A DNA stretch of 64,000 bases from Marinomonas rhizomae (GTDB lineage: Bacteria > Pseudomonadota > Gammaproteobacteria > Pseudomonadales > Marinomonadaceae). The stretch covers positions 28,076-92,075 of the forward strand of contig NZ_QNSE01000015.1 in the NCBI RefSeq assembly GCF_003315485.1, in the 5' to 3' direction. A program made the translations under genes and the position numbers. Below the pieces are notes generated by a model. It worked only from the letters and a program-made list of their open reading frames with translations. It did not search any database and was not told the origin of the DNA. Shown piece after piece: positions 8,155 through 17,007 of the stretch. Each line of letters begins with the position of its first letter. Position 1 is the stretch's first letter.

Positions 8155-9212
8155 GTACCGAATCAAATCCTTGGGCAACGGCGTCAGATGATACGGGTGC
8201 TGCGGAATCGACAGCTAGCAATCCTTGGGGAGGAGCATCGACACCAAGTTCTGATGCTACTTCTCTGTCTGCCAGCGGGACTCCTGTTGAGCAAACTGAT
8301 TTTAGTTTACTTCACCCTTTTCAGGAAGTCTGGGTCCCTCTTGATAGCTGGATCGAAACAGGCGTTAATTGGGTAGTGACGCACTTTCGTCCTTTCTTTA
8401 CTGCAGTCAAAGCTCCTGTAGATGCAACTTTGACAGCGATAGACAGTACATTCAATGCCGCACCGCCGCTTCTGGTTATTGTTCTGTTTGGTTTGATTGC
8501 TTGGCAATTGTCTGGACGACGTTTAGCTATTGGGTCTGTTGCTGGTCTGATCACGCTTGGCGCTATTGGTGCTTGGCAAGAATCGATGACGACGTTGGCG
8601 TTGGTTATAACATCTGTGTTGTTCTGTATTTTATTGGGGATTCCTACGGGGATTGCGATGGCGCGGAGCGATCGCACAGCAAAAGTGATTCGCCCAGTCT
8701 TAGATATTATGCAGACCACACCCGCTTTCGTGTATTTGGTCCCCATTGTTATGCTTTTCGGTATTGGTAATGTGCCAGGGGTTATTGTGACCATTATCTT
8801 TGCTGTTGCGCCCGTTATTCGTTTAACCAATCTTGGTATTCGACAAGTTCCTAGTGACTTAATAGAAGCCGCGAACTCGTTTGGTGCGGATAAGAAACAG
8901 ATGTTGTTCAAAGTTCAGCTACCACTTGCTATGCCGACGATCATGGCGGGGGTTAACCAAACCTTAATGCTTGGTTTGTCTATGGTGGTTATTGCATCGA
9001 TGATTTCGGTCGGTGGCTTAGGTTTGATGGTGTTACGAGGCATTGGACGTTTAGATATTGGTCTCGCGACCATTGGTGGCATTGGTATTGTTATTCTAGC
9101 TGTTATTTTAGATCGCATGACTCAGTCACTGGGACAAGATGCTCGTCAGCGTGGCACACGTCATTGGTATGAAACTGGACCAATTGGCTTACTGCTCGCT
9201 TTTAAAAAATGA
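8151..9212 (+). CDS. proW: Glycine betaine/proline ABC importer, permease
   Basis: 353 residues, like E. coli ProW. The hydrophilic N-terminus carries two NPW motifs (residues about 6-8 and 24-26), then [18 protein letters not shown]. The permease core includes [24 protein letters not shown], the [29 protein letters not shown] coupling loop, and several membrane segments. Its end overlaps the extended frame of proX, and the three genes form one operon. Confidence 0.96.
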   Translation: MSTESNPWATASDDTGAAESTASNPWGGASTPSSDATSLSASGTPVEQTDFSLLHPFQEVWVPLDSWIETGVNWVVTHFRPFFTAVKAPVDATLTAIDSTFNAAPPLLVIVLFGLIAWQLSGRRLAIGSVAGLITLGAIGAWQESMTTLALVITSVLFCILLGIPTGIAMARSDRTAKVIRPVLDIMQTTPAFVYLVPIVMLFGIGNVPGVIVTIIFAVAPVIRLTNLGIRQVPSDLIEAANSFGADKKQMLFKVQLPLAMPTIMAGVNQTLMLGLSMVVIASMISVGGLGLMVLRGIGRLDIGLATIGGIGIVILAVILDRMTQSLGQDARQRGTRHWYETGPIGLLLAFKK

Positions 9213-9256
9213 AAATCAAAACGGTTACACAACATTCATTCAAAGGAGATGTTCCA

Positions 9257-10243
9257 ATGAAAAAGGTAGTTACACTAACTTCACTTGCTGCACTGTTTAG
9301 TGGTGCTGTTTTAGCGGATGGCCACTTGCCCGGCGAAGGCGTAAAAGTCACTGCAGTACAAAGCCCAATTGCAGAAGAGACATTTCAAACAGTTGTTGTT
9401 AATAAAGCACTAGAAAAATTAGGCTACAATGTACAGCCAATTAAAGAAGTAGACTACAGCGCAGGCTATACTTCTGTAGCCAATGGCGATGCTCAGTACC
9501 TCGCGGTGAACTGGTACCCACTTCATAATGCTATGTATAAAAATGCTGGTGGTGACAATAAATTTTACCGTGGTGGCAACTACATACAAGGTGCCGCGCA
9601 AGGTTACCTGATTGATAAGAAAACCGCAGACAAGTATAAAATTACCAACATTGCAGATTTCAAAAAGCCAGAAATCGCCGCTTTATTTGATACGAATGGT
9701 GATGGTAAAGCTGACTTAACTGGCTGTCAGGCTGGTTGGGGTTGTGAGGGGGTGATTGAGCATCAGCTAGATGCGTTCGGGTTGCGTGATAAAATTACTC
9801 ATAATCAAGGCCAATACGCGGCGATTATTTCTGACACCATTGCTCGTTTCAATGAAGGTGGATCCATCTTTTATTACACTTGGACGCCTTACTGGGTATC
9901 GGGCAAACTTGTTCCAGGTCGTGACGTTGTATGGTTAGAAGTGCCTTATTCGTCTAATCCAAACGGTACTGACACGGCTTTACCGAATGGTAAAAACTAC
10001 GGTTTTGATATCAATAGTGAGCGAATTGTTGCGAACAAGGCGTTTGCTGAAGCTAACCCTGCCGCTAAAAAATTATTCGAGATCATGAAATTACCGATTA
10101 ATGCGGTAAGTGCTGAGAACATGCTAATTGCCGATGGTGAGGATTCTCAGCGTGAAATTGCTATTCATGCTGATAATTGGATCAGTGCCAATCAGTCGAC
10201 GTTTGATGGCTGGATCTCTGAAGCCAAGAAAGCGGCGAAATAA
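9257..10243 (+). CDS. proX: Glycine betaine/proline periplasmic binding protein
   Basis: 328 residues from the ATG at 9257, which has AAGGAGAT 6 nt upstream; the frame is open further upstream but lacks such a site. The signal peptide is [20 protein letters not shown]. Family hallmarks include [63 protein letters not shown] and [11 protein letters not shown], which supplies aromatic residues for the quaternary ammonium pocket. It delivers betaine or proline betaine to ProW. Confidence 0.96.
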   Translation: MKKVVTLTSLAALFSGAVLADGHLPGEGVKVTAVQSPIAEETFQTVVVNKALEKLGYNVQPIKEVDYSAGYTSVANGDAQYLAVNWYPLHNAMYKNAGGDNKFYRGGNYIQGAAQGYLIDKKTADKYKITNIADFKKPEIAALFDTNGDGKADLTGCQAGWGCEGVIEHQLDAFGLRDKITHNQGQYAAIISDTIARFNEGGSIFYYTWTPYWVSGKLVPGRDVVWLEVPYSSNPNGTDTALPNGKNYGFDINSERIVANKAFAEANPAAKKLFEIMKLPINAVSAENMLIADGEDSQREIAIHADNWISANQSTFDGWISEAKKAAK

Positions 10244-10319
10244 AAACGTTTTGCTAGTCAGGTTTTGACGCTTCTAGGTTATAAAATATGAGCGTCTTAA
10301 CGCGCTAGTGATAGTAAAA

Positions 10320-10346
10320 ATCCTCGCCACTCGGCGGGGATTTTTT
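10320..10346 (+). terminator. Rho-independent terminator of proVWX
   Basis: ATCCTCGCC-ACTC-GGCGGGGAT, a 9-bp stem with one T-G pair, followed by TTTTTT, about 75 nt after the proX stop. Confidence 0.88.
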
Positions 10347-10407
10347 ATAATCAGTACTGTTTACAGAAGGATTCCAAAATCAGTTTACTTTAGCGTTCCT
10401 TCCATTA

Positions 10408-10563
10408 ATGAATTCTTCTGATTTACAAAGGGCTGCATGGTTTCAGCTAGAGCCTGTAAATTATAAAAGTGATTGGATTGGGTTAAATATAGAATCAGAA
10501 CAGAAATTCAAAGCATTCTGGACAAGCAATGACATGGCAGAATGGTTTGGAAGAAAGACATAA
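10408..10563 (+). CDS. Small ORF of 51 codons, unrecognised
   Basis: The frame is open from 10351 and has an ATG at 10408. It encodes MNSSDLQRAAWFQLEPVNYK... and ends MAEWFGRKT. The composition (five Trp, balanced charge) looks protein-like rather than random. There is no clear ribosome binding site, and it lies between two terminators. It may be a small real gene or the end of a decayed larger one; I do not recognise the family. Confidence 0.3.
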   Translation: MNSSDLQRAAWFQLEPVNYKSDWIGLNIESEQKFKAFWTSNDMAEWFGRKT

Positions 10564-10570
10564 GGTTCTA

Positions 10571-10600
10571 AAAAGATAAAACCCCAGAAAAGCTGAGGTT
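10571..10600 (-). terminator. Terminator of the polyamine-type ABC operon
   Basis: Read on the minus strand: AACCTCAG-CTTTT-CTGGGGTT (8-bp stem with one wobble pair), then TTATCTTTTT. It lies about 70 nt beyond the ATPase stop. Confidence 0.7.
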
Positions 10601-10671
10601 GATCCGTAACCTTAGCCTACATAAAGTAGGCGTCAGGCTGCTATTTAAACATCTTAAACATTCGATGATTA

Positions 10672-11811
10672 TTAGGCGGCATTTTTATTAATGTCACTTT
10701 GCTCCCATTTTGAATAGAGAGAGCTAAGCTTGCTGTTCCAACGGATGAATACTGTTGAGCCAGGCGCTAAGTCAGGTTGCTCTGTCGCAATATTTTTACT
10801 GACGACTTTTTCACCAGATGGAATGGTGATGCTACAGGTTAGGCTTTCACCAAGAAAGACAGATTCATTCACTGTGCCTGATAGCTGATTAAATCCGGCC
10901 ATTAATGGTTCTTTCTCGGCTTGTTCTGGAGTAAGTATATGAAGGTTTTCTGGCCTAATCATTAAGACTGCTTTTTGGTCGATTGGCACTTCATGTACAT
11001 TCTCTACTTCAATGTGCTGCTTATTTAGCATTGCTGAAGCGCTTCCCGTTACACTTACTTTTAAGAAATTTGAATTGCCCAAAAATGAAGCAACAAAGGC
11101 ATTGGGCGGTTTACGGTATAAATCTTTACCTGTTCCCAAGCCAACGATTTCACCTTCTTTAAAAATGGCAATTCGTTCTGACAATCGCATGGCTTCATCT
11201 TGGTCATGGGTGACGTATACGATGGTTATGCCAAGCCTTTTATGCAGTAAGCGAAGTTCATCCTGCAGCTCTTCTCTTAATTTTTTGTCTAGTGCGCCTA
11301 AGGGTTCATCCATTAATAGTATCTCTGGCTCGTAAACTAAAGCTCTAGCAATGGCAACTCGTTGCTTTTGCCCGCCAGACAGCATAGATGGGCGACGATC
11401 CGCGAAAGCTTCGAGCTGAACGAGTTTTAGTATTTCATCCACTTTTTGGTCGCGCTCATCTTTTGCCACCTTACGAATATCAAGCGGGAAACCGATATTG
11501 TCTCTCACTGTCATATGTGGGAACAATGAATAGTGCTGAAAGACCATACCAATACCTCGCTTATGGGAGGGGATGTGGATTAGGGATGCGTCATTCAATA
11601 GTATTTCGCCAGATGTTGGCGTTTCAAAACCTGCAATCATGGAAAGCGTAGTGCTTTTTCCTGATCCACTGGAGCCTAGAAAGGTTAAAAACTCGCCTTT
11701 TTTTATGTCCAGATTAATGTGATCAACAGCAGTGAATTTCCCATATTCTTTATTTAATTCTCGTAAACAAACTAAAGGGGATTGAGTCATTGAATTTGTC
11801 TGTAAGCTCAT
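10672..11811 (-). CDS. PotA-like ABC transporter ATPase
   Basis: 379 residues from the ATG at 11811, preceded by AGGAGACACCTT; a longer frame to 11859 runs back into the permease gene and is less likely. Walker A (GSSGSGKSTTL), LSGGQKQRVAIARAL and ILLMDEPLGALD are present, with a C-terminal TOBE region (RPENLHIL, NESVFLGESLTCSI). It belongs to the spermidine/putrescine (PotA/PotG) group. It is last in a four-gene importer operon reading PotD-PotB-PotC-PotA. The true substrate may be another cation or amine linked to the adjacent catabolic genes. Confidence 0.9.
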   Translation of the reverse strand: MSLQTNSMTQSPLVCLRELNKEYGKFTAVDHINLDIKKGEFLTFLGSSGSGKSTTLSMIAGFETPTSGEILLNDASLIHIPSHKRGIGMVFQHYSLFPHMTVRDNIGFPLDIRKVAKDERDQKVDEILKLVQLEAFADRRPSMLSGGQKQRVAIARALVYEPEILLMDEPLGALDKKLREELQDELRLLHKRLGITIVYVTHDQDEAMRLSERIAIFKEGEIVGLGTGKDLYRKPPNAFVASFLGNSNFLKVSVTGSASAMLNKQHIEVENVHEVPIDQKAVLMIRPENLHILTPEQAEKEPLMAGFNQLSGTVNESVFLGESLTCSITIPSGEKVVSKNIATEQPDLAPGSTVFIRWNSKLSSLYSKWEQSDINKNAA

Positions 11812-11821
11812 AAGGTGTCTC

Positions 11822-12628
11822 CTAACGATGATTACTTTGTTTACGAACAAAGCTGGCAATAATCATGATGAACAATGAAAGTAGAATCAGTAGTGTGGAT
11901 GCAACGGCAATCACGGGCGTTAGATCTTGTCGAAGGGTTGACCACATTTTGACTGGAAGCGTTTGTAGATTTGGGCTGGCCATCATCACACTAATCACAA
12001 CCTCATCCCATGAAACCAAAAATGAGAATAAGGCAGCAGAAATTACCCCAGGTTTAATGACCGGAAATGTCACTTTTAGTATTGCTTGAATTCGATGTGC
12101 ACCGCAGATGACAGCGGCGTCTTCGATGGACTTATCAAACAATCGCAGTGAGTTAATAATTGAAATAATGGCGAAGGGTAGAGCAATGATCACATGGCTC
12201 GTCACGAAGGCAAATAAAGTTCCAGTGAGCCCTAAGTTGAGAAAGGTCCCATAGACGGCTACTGCGATAATAACCACTGGAACGACCATTGGCAGCGTGA
12301 AGAATGTATATAGATAGTCTCTTCCCCGAAATTTACCTCTAACCAGTGCGAAAGACGCTGGTATGGCGAGCAGTGTCGCTATGATTGAGGTAAGACTTGC
12401 TACTTGTAAGCTTGTCCAAGCTGATTCTATCCACTGTGGATTATCGAAAAATCGTTCGTACCATTTTAGCGTCCAAGACGGTGGTGGAAATACGAGCCAT
12501 TGAGACGATCCGAATGACAAAGCCATAATGAAGAAAATAGGCAGTGCTAAAAATGCGGCAATAACCCCCGTAATGACGTAAAGAGAAGATTTAAGTTTCC
12601 AACCAAGTGAACCATGGGAAAGTAACAT
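11822..12628 (-). CDS. PotC-like ABC transporter permease
   Basis: 268 residues, about six membrane helices, with the EAA-type coupling loop EDAAVICGAHRIQAILKVTFPVIKPG. The ordering and PSWTLKWYERFFDN near the N-terminus are typical of PotC/PotI permeases. It starts 2 nt after the PotB-like stop and ends 10 nt before the ATPase start, so translation is probably coupled. Confidence 0.9.
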   Translation of the reverse strand: MLLSHGSLGWKLKSSLYVITGVIAAFLALPIFFIMALSFGSSQWLVFPPPSWTLKWYERFFDNPQWIESAWTSLQVASLTSIIATLLAIPASFALVRGKFRGRDYLYTFFTLPMVVPVVIIAVAVYGTFLNLGLTGTLFAFVTSHVIIALPFAIISIINSLRLFDKSIEDAAVICGAHRIQAILKVTFPVIKPGVISAALFSFLVSWDEVVISVMMASPNLQTLPVKMWSTLRQDLTPVIAVASTLLILLSLFIMIIASFVRKQSNHR

Positions 12629-12630
12629 AG

Positions 12631-13482
12631 CTAGGCTCCAGTATTCGAAGAAACGGGTGAATCTGTTTGAACTTTTAAATAGAGATAAAACAGGACGAGT
12701 GTGATCAGAATTAGAAACACAGCGGATGCACTTGCCATGCCCCAGTTCAAGAAGTTTTGTATTTGTTGAACGATGAATTCGGGCAGCATCATATCGCTCA
12801 CTCCTCCAAGCAATGCTGGCGTAACGTAGTAGCCTAATGACATCACAAAAACCATTAACGCCCCGGAGAAAAGTCCTGGTTTACACAATGGTAAGAAAAC
12901 ACGGAAAAACACGGTTCGAGCAGAAGCACCGCAAATAGAGGCTGCTTGTAACACCATAGGATCAATTGCCGACATACAGGCTTGCAAAGGCAAAACAATA
13001 AAAGGAACCATGATATAGCTCATGCCAATAATGACGCCTGTGAGGTTGTGAACCATTTCTAGCGGCTGATCGATGATGCCAATCGCCATCAATGTTTTAT
13101 TAATAATGCCTGATGACTGTAGTAGAACCAGCCAGGAGTAGGTTCTTGCCAATAAACTCGTCCACATGGAAAGTAGGATAATGCTAATTAAAAATCGTCC
13201 CCAGCCTTTTGGCATTAAGGTAATACACCAAGACAAAGGAAACCCAATGAGCAAAGAGATTACCGTCACGAGAGTGCCAACAAGAAAGGTGTTAAATAGC
13301 ACTTGCATGTATGTAGATGTGGCTAATAATTGCGCATAGTTTTGTAGCCCAAACGTTGGCTCGGTTAAGCTGCGAAGTAGCAGGCTTGCCAAAGGCATTA
13401 GAAAAAACAGAAACAAGAATAGAATGATTGGAAATAACAATGTGATGTTGTTCCATTTCTTTCTTGAAGAAATTATAAGCAT
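12631..13482 (-). CDS. PotB-like ABC transporter permease
   Basis: 283 residues with about six membrane helices and the coupling loop LQAASICGASARTVFFRVFLPLCKPG. TYSWLVLLQSSGIINKTLM and GYYVTPALLGG are typical of PotB/PotH permeases. It pairs with the PotC-like subunit to form the channel. Confidence 0.9.
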   Translation of the reverse strand: MLIISSRKKWNNITLLFPIILFLFLFFLMPLASLLLRSLTEPTFGLQNYAQLLATSTYMQVLFNTFLVGTLVTVISLLIGFPLSWCITLMPKGWGRFLISIILLSMWTSLLARTYSWLVLLQSSGIINKTLMAIGIIDQPLEMVHNLTGVIIGMSYIMVPFIVLPLQACMSAIDPMVLQAASICGASARTVFFRVFLPLCKPGLFSGALMVFVMSLGYYVTPALLGGVSDMMLPEFIVQQIQNFLNWGMASASAVFLILITLVLFYLYLKVQTDSPVSSNTGA

Positions 13483-13505
13483 CGTGAAAATCCCCTAAAG
13501 TTAGA

Positions 13506-13527
13506 GGATGGTGGGTGAGCACCATCC
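13506..13527 (-). promoter_or_regulatory. Intercistronic stem-loop after the binding-protein gene
   Basis: GGATGGTG-GGTGAG-CACCATCC, a perfect 8-bp stem in the 79-nt gap between the binding-protein and PotB-like genes. Hairpins at this place commonly stabilise the upstream message or attenuate readthrough, giving excess binding protein. It has no T run, so it is not a full terminator. Confidence 0.55.
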
Positions 13528-13561
13528 AGAAGAAGGTTAAATTAGAGTGAGGATTTATCTG

Positions 13562-14581
13562 TTATTGTAATAACCAATTATTCCAGCGTTGGGCAATTTG
13601 AGGGCCATTCTTTGCCCAGTATTGATAGTTTAGGGAGACCTGATCTGCTGTGTAGTTTGTTGGCAGGTAAGCCGATAAGCCTTTATCTAATAATGCTTCA
13701 CTTTTTGTATTGATAGGCGAATAGGCTGTGATGGTTGCAAAATCCGCTTGTCCTTGAGGGCTAGATGAATACGCTAGGAATTTCATTGCGGCCTCTTTAT
13801 TTTTCGCGCCTTTTGGAACGACTAGAAAATCAGACATGACTAAATTTTGCTTCCAGCTGTTGCCTATCGGTAAACCGTCAGCTTGCAGTGAGAATATACG
13901 CCCGTTCCAGAATTGACCCATTGAAACTTCACCAGATGCGATAAGCTGCTGAGACTGAGCCCCGCCTCCCCACCAAACGATATCTTTTTTAATGGTATCG
14001 AGTTTTTTAAAGGCACGATCTAGATCAAGAGGATATAAGTTGGTTGCTGAAACGCCATCAGCTAATAACGCTAACTCTAATACGCCTGGGCTTGGCCATT
14101 TATATAATGCTCGCTTACCCGGGTAGGTTTTTGTGTCAAAGAGGGCGTTCCAGTCTTGGGGTTCTTCAGATGAAATCTTGTTCTTGTTGTAGGCTAAAAT
14201 AAATGAGAAATAGAAAGAGCCGATGCCATAATCTGAGACGAAGCGAGGGTCAATATTCGATTTATCAATGACTGAAAAATCTAACGGCTCCAGAAGCCCC
14301 TCCGCTGCTGCGCGATAAGCAAAGTCAGCTTCAACATCGACGATGTCCCACTGAACATTACCACTTTCAACCATGGCTTTTAGTTTTCCATAATCTGTTG
14401 GACCATCTTGAATAACTTTAATACCCGTTTTACCTGTGAAGGGAAGTGCCCAAGCTTCGGTTTGGGCATCTTGCGTAGAGCCTCCCCAGCTCACAAAGTT
14501 GATGGACTCCTGAGCATAAACATTGGCAATGCTAGTACTGCATAACGCTGCGATAGCTAAGTTTTTTAGGTTGGATCTCAT
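13562..14581 (-). CDS. PotD-like periplasmic binding protein
   Basis: 339 residues with signal peptide MRSNLKNLAIAALCSTSIANVYA. The family core includes FVSWGGSTQDAQTEAW, GPTDYGKLKAMVESGNVQWDIVDVE, WKQNLVMSDFLVVPKGAKNKEAAMKFL and SPINTKSEALL. It belongs to the COG0687 spermidine/putrescine-type group, which also includes binding proteins for other amines and opine-like compounds. It is the first gene of the operon, about 90 nt downstream of a GntR-type palindrome. Confidence 0.9.
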   Translation of the reverse strand: MRSNLKNLAIAALCSTSIANVYAQESINFVSWGGSTQDAQTEAWALPFTGKTGIKVIQDGPTDYGKLKAMVESGNVQWDIVDVEADFAYRAAAEGLLEPLDFSVIDKSNIDPRFVSDYGIGSFYFSFILAYNKNKISSEEPQDWNALFDTKTYPGKRALYKWPSPGVLELALLADGVSATNLYPLDLDRAFKKLDTIKKDIVWWGGGAQSQQLIASGEVSMGQFWNGRIFSLQADGLPIGNSWKQNLVMSDFLVVPKGAKNKEAAMKFLAYSSSPQGQADFATITAYSPINTKSEALLDKGLSAYLPTNYTADQVSLNYQYWAKNGPQIAQRWNNWLLQ

Positions 14582-14904
14582 TGTAGGTATTCCTCTTATT
14601 ATTTTTTTGCTACTGATTTATGGCGGTAGGATTGCGTATTGTCATTGAACAAAAAACAATCTCATAATTACGATAATATGGTATACCATATTATATGCAA
14701 GTATATTTTTGCCTTTTTAAAGATTTAATGGGAATGAAAATACGGATGTAGCCAATATAGAAGGGCTCTAGGATTTTATGGCTGGATTATGGCGTTCTAA
14801 TAAGAACTGGTAATTGACTATCGATGTAATAAATAGAAAGGTTTGGTAGACATTTATTGATAAAGTTCTACCAAACAAGAGAGAAGAGTTTAAGAAGCTA
14901 GGGT
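14582..14904. other. Promoter region of the ABC importer operon
   Basis: Apart from the palindrome at 14673-14694, this AT-rich 323-bp gap between the DUF1330 gene and the importer operon holds no gene. The importer promoter must lie here if the operon has its own. Confidence 0.5.
14673..14694. promoter_or_regulatory. GntR-type operator 1 (perfect 22-bp palindrome)
   Basis: The core TATGGTATACCATA is extended by two to four matching bases on each side, giving a perfect 22-bp palindrome. It lies 92 nt upstream of the PotD-like start. The 16-bp centre ATATGGTATACCATAT also occurs at 16360-16375, beside the gntR gene. Two perfect, shared palindromes flanking gntR make this a probable binding site of that regulator. 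Confidence 0.8.
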
Positions 14905-15198
14905 TTATTTGAGTCCATTCATGATAAGTATGTTTGCACTTGCGCAATCGCTTCGATGTTTTTTAGCTTCTTGATATTCTGGTGAATGGTAGCACTCTAG
15001 CGCTTTATCATAGCTTTCGAATTCAAATACTACCGCTCTATCTGGCGGAGTATTAAACCCTTCGATAATGGTAATATCTTCACCTCGGGAAAGTAGCTTA
15101 GCGCCATATTTCTGCAGCGCAGCAGGGGCGAGAGCTAAGTAATCTTGATACTTCGCTTTATCATTGATGTTTACAAATGCAACCCAGTACCCCTTCAT
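14905..15198 (-). CDS. DUF1330 family protein
   Basis: 97 residues of one DUF1330 domain: GYWVAFVNINDKAKYQDYLALAP, then YGAKLLSRG and RAVVFEFESYDKALECYHSPEYQEAKKHR. These are small dimeric alpha/beta-barrel proteins with no settled biochemical role, often found in catabolic clusters. It is third in the gntR-CMD-DUF1330 operon, 27 nt after the CMD-like gene. Confidence 0.9.
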   Translation of the reverse strand: MKGYWVAFVNINDKAKYQDYLALAPAALQKYGAKLLSRGEDITIIEGFNTPPDRAVVFEFESYDKALECYHSPEYQEAKKHRSDCASANILIMNGLK

Positions 15199-15225
15199 AT
15201 TTTATTCTCCTGCTGTTACTAAATG

Positions 15226-15606
15226 TTAAAGTAAACCTTGTTCTGTTAATACGGTCCGCGCAATCCGGAAACATTCCACACCTTGTGGTACGCCACAATA
15301 AATCGCAATCGCATGAATGATGGCGCGTATTTCTTCAACGCTGACACCATTATTTATGGCACCTTTCAGATGCAGTTCCCATTCATCCATTTTGCCTAGC
15401 GCAGCGATCATCGACAGATTCATCATAGAGCGTGTTTTTGGTTCTATGGCGTCGTCACCCCAGCCAAACCCCCAACACCACTCAGTCATGGCTTCTTGAA
15501 AGGGGCGGTTAAATTCGTCAGCTTTTGCTAAATTGTTTTCAACGTATTCTGACCCCAATGTTTCTTTGCGCTTGCTTATTCCTAGTTCAAATAATTCTTT
15601 ATTCAT
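15226..15606 (-). CDS. Carboxymuconolactone decarboxylase-like protein
   Basis: 126 residues of the CMD family (RSMMNLSMIAALGKMDEWELHLKGAINNGVSVEEIRAIIHAIAIYCG). The motif matches the PcaC-type fold with H at ELHL and no CxxC pair, so it is not an AhpD peroxidase. In protocatechuate degradation PcaC decarboxylates a lactone. Here it is coupled to gntR (4-nt overlap) and may act on a pathway intermediate of the neighbouring operon. Confidence 0.88.
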   Translation of the reverse strand: MNKELFELGISKRKETLGSEYVENNLAKADEFNRPFQEAMTEWCWGFGWGDDAIEPKTRSMMNLSMIAALGKMDEWELHLKGAINNGVSVEEIRAIIHAIAIYCGVPQGVECFRIARTVLTEQGLL

Positions 15607-16265
15607 TTTTCGGCCCCTTTTTCAGTTTGCATGGCAATATCATAAGCTTCTTGCAAATGGCGTATGCAGATTTCACCTGCTTTTTCGGCATTTTTTTCTT
15701 CCATTGCTTTAACGATATCAAATAGGTCTTTTGGGCCTGATGTTTTGCGCCCTGTTGAGCTAAGTGTTAGAGCTCTTAATCTTGAAATTCGTGAATTTAA
15801 CTGTTCTACGAGGTCCCATGACACGTGTTTCTCCGCCGTTTTGAAGATAAGCTCGTAAAAGTCTTTTGTCATTTTTAAGCCTGTTTTTACATCATTGTTT
15901 AGCAAGTAGTTGGCAATATCATCATGTAGTAAATATAGCTTTTTAATTATTTCGGGCGTGGCTTTTTGGCTACACGCCTTTACGGCTGAGCATTCAAGTA
16001 AGGTCCGGATTTCATAAATTTCTTTTACTTCAGCGTTACTAATTGAAGCCACAATAAAGCCAGAATTTGGTACTCCAACTACAAGTCTTTCACTTTCTAA
16101 ATGACGAATACATTCCCTAACGATGGTTCTGCTAACCCCCATGCTTTCGCACAGCGTTCGTTCTACTAGCCTATCGCCAGGTTTTAATAGGTTATTTGTA
16201 ATGGCTTCTCTCAAAGACTCCAGCGCATTTTCCTTTAGTGTTTTAGGGCGCTCAACTTTTTGCAT
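15603..16265 (-). CDS. GntR-family regulator with FCD domain
   Basis: 220 residues from the ATG at 16265, which has AGAGG 8 nt upstream; a TTG at 16295 would add ten residues. The winged helix is at about 8-70 (LKPGDRLVERTLCESMGVSRTIVRECIRHLESERLV), with an FCD ligand domain after it. The FCD metal site looks altered: the usual DxxFH reads KDFYE, and the usual EH motif near GPKDLFDIV lacks His, while the last His (IRHL) remains. It probably binds the palindromes at 14673 and 16356 and is released by a catabolite. Confidence 0.9.
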   Translation of the reverse strand: MQKVERPKTLKENALESLREAITNNLLKPGDRLVERTLCESMGVSRTIVRECIRHLESERLVVGVPNSGFIVASISNAEVKEIYEIRTLLECSAVKACSQKATPEIIKKLYLLHDDIANYLLNNDVKTGLKMTKDFYELIFKTAEKHVSWDLVEQLNSRISRLRALTLSSTGRKTSGPKDLFDIVKAMEEKNAEKAGEICIRHLQEAYDIAMQTEKGAEK

Positions 16266-16355
16266 CCAGTGTTCCTCTAATAATGACCTAACCAATTATT
16301 TCACAATAGTAGCACATTTATTGTTGCACCTAATAAGATAGTATGTTTAATATTG

Positions 16356-16379
16356 TGTCATATGGTATACCATATGACA
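16356..16379. promoter_or_regulatory. GntR-type operator 2 (perfect 24-bp palindrome)
   Basis: TGTCATATGGTA and its exact complement form a 24-bp palindrome in the gap between gntR and the DUF1185 operon, 22 nt before the DUF1185 start. It shares its 16-bp centre with operator 1. From this place it could control both gntR (autoregulation) and the catabolic operon. Confidence 0.85.
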
Positions 16380-16401
16380 AATTAAAAATTGCATTGTAGG
16401 A

Positions 16402-17007
16402 ATGGGTATGACTTTAGAAATCCGCAAAATTGTTAGTTTTGAAGAAGAGACATTGGTTGAAGGCTTCAAAGAAGCAGGCAAGCCTTTACGTATGTTTGCC
16501 GTTGCCGCTGTCATTAATAATCCATGGGCTGGAAGGTATGTTGAAGATTTAAAACCGATTGTTTTGGAATACGGCCCACAGCTTGGAAAGCTATTAACCG
16601 ATAGGATTTGCGAATTAGCAGGTGGCGCAGACAAAATAGAAGCTTTTGGTAAAGCGGCTCTTGTTGGTTTAAATGGCGAGATAGAGCATGCTTCTGCTCT
16701 GATTCATACCTTGCACTTTGGGAATTTTTATCGAGAAGCAGTAGAGGCGAAATCCTTCTTGTCTTTCACGAATACTCGAGGCCCAGCAAATGCCGCTATT
16801 TCTGTTCCCATGATGGACAAAAACGATGGTGGCAAGCGATCTCATTACTTGACACTTCAATTCAATATTAATGATGCCCCAAGCGCAGATGAAATCGTGA
16901 TTGTGTTAGGTGGTGCAACAGGCGGTAGACCACATCACCGTATTGGAGATCGTTATCAGGAACTGAAGGAGCTAGGGCATGATATTGAAAACCCTGCAGC
17001 GGTTTAA
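16402..17007 (+). CDS. DUF1185 'amino acid synthesis' family protein
   Basis: 201 residues of the PF06684 family (IRKIVSFEEETLVEGFKEAGKPLRMFAVAAVINNPWAGRY, then GPANAAISVPMMDKNDGGKRSHYLTLQF). Known structures of this family show a variant of the Bacillus chorismate mutase fold, the fold shared by YjgF/RutC proteins; enzymatic function is not established. It is first in the operon and overlaps the hydrolase gene by 29 nt. The ATG at 16408 is an equally good start. Confidence 0.88.
   Translation: MGMTLEIRKIVSFEEETLVEGFKEAGKPLRMFAVAAVINNPWAGRYVEDLKPIVLEYGPQLGKLLTDRICELAGGADKIEAFGKAALVGLNGEIEHASALIHTLHFGNFYREAVEAKSFLSFTNTRGPANAAISVPMMDKNDGGKRSHYLTLQFNINDAPSADEIVIVLGGATGGRPHHRIGDRYQELKELGHDIENPAAV

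Noticed and set aside
8321..8911. A 196-codon minus-strand frame inside proW
   Set aside because: Complementary to a well-supported ProW frame; composition is typical of antisense shadows.
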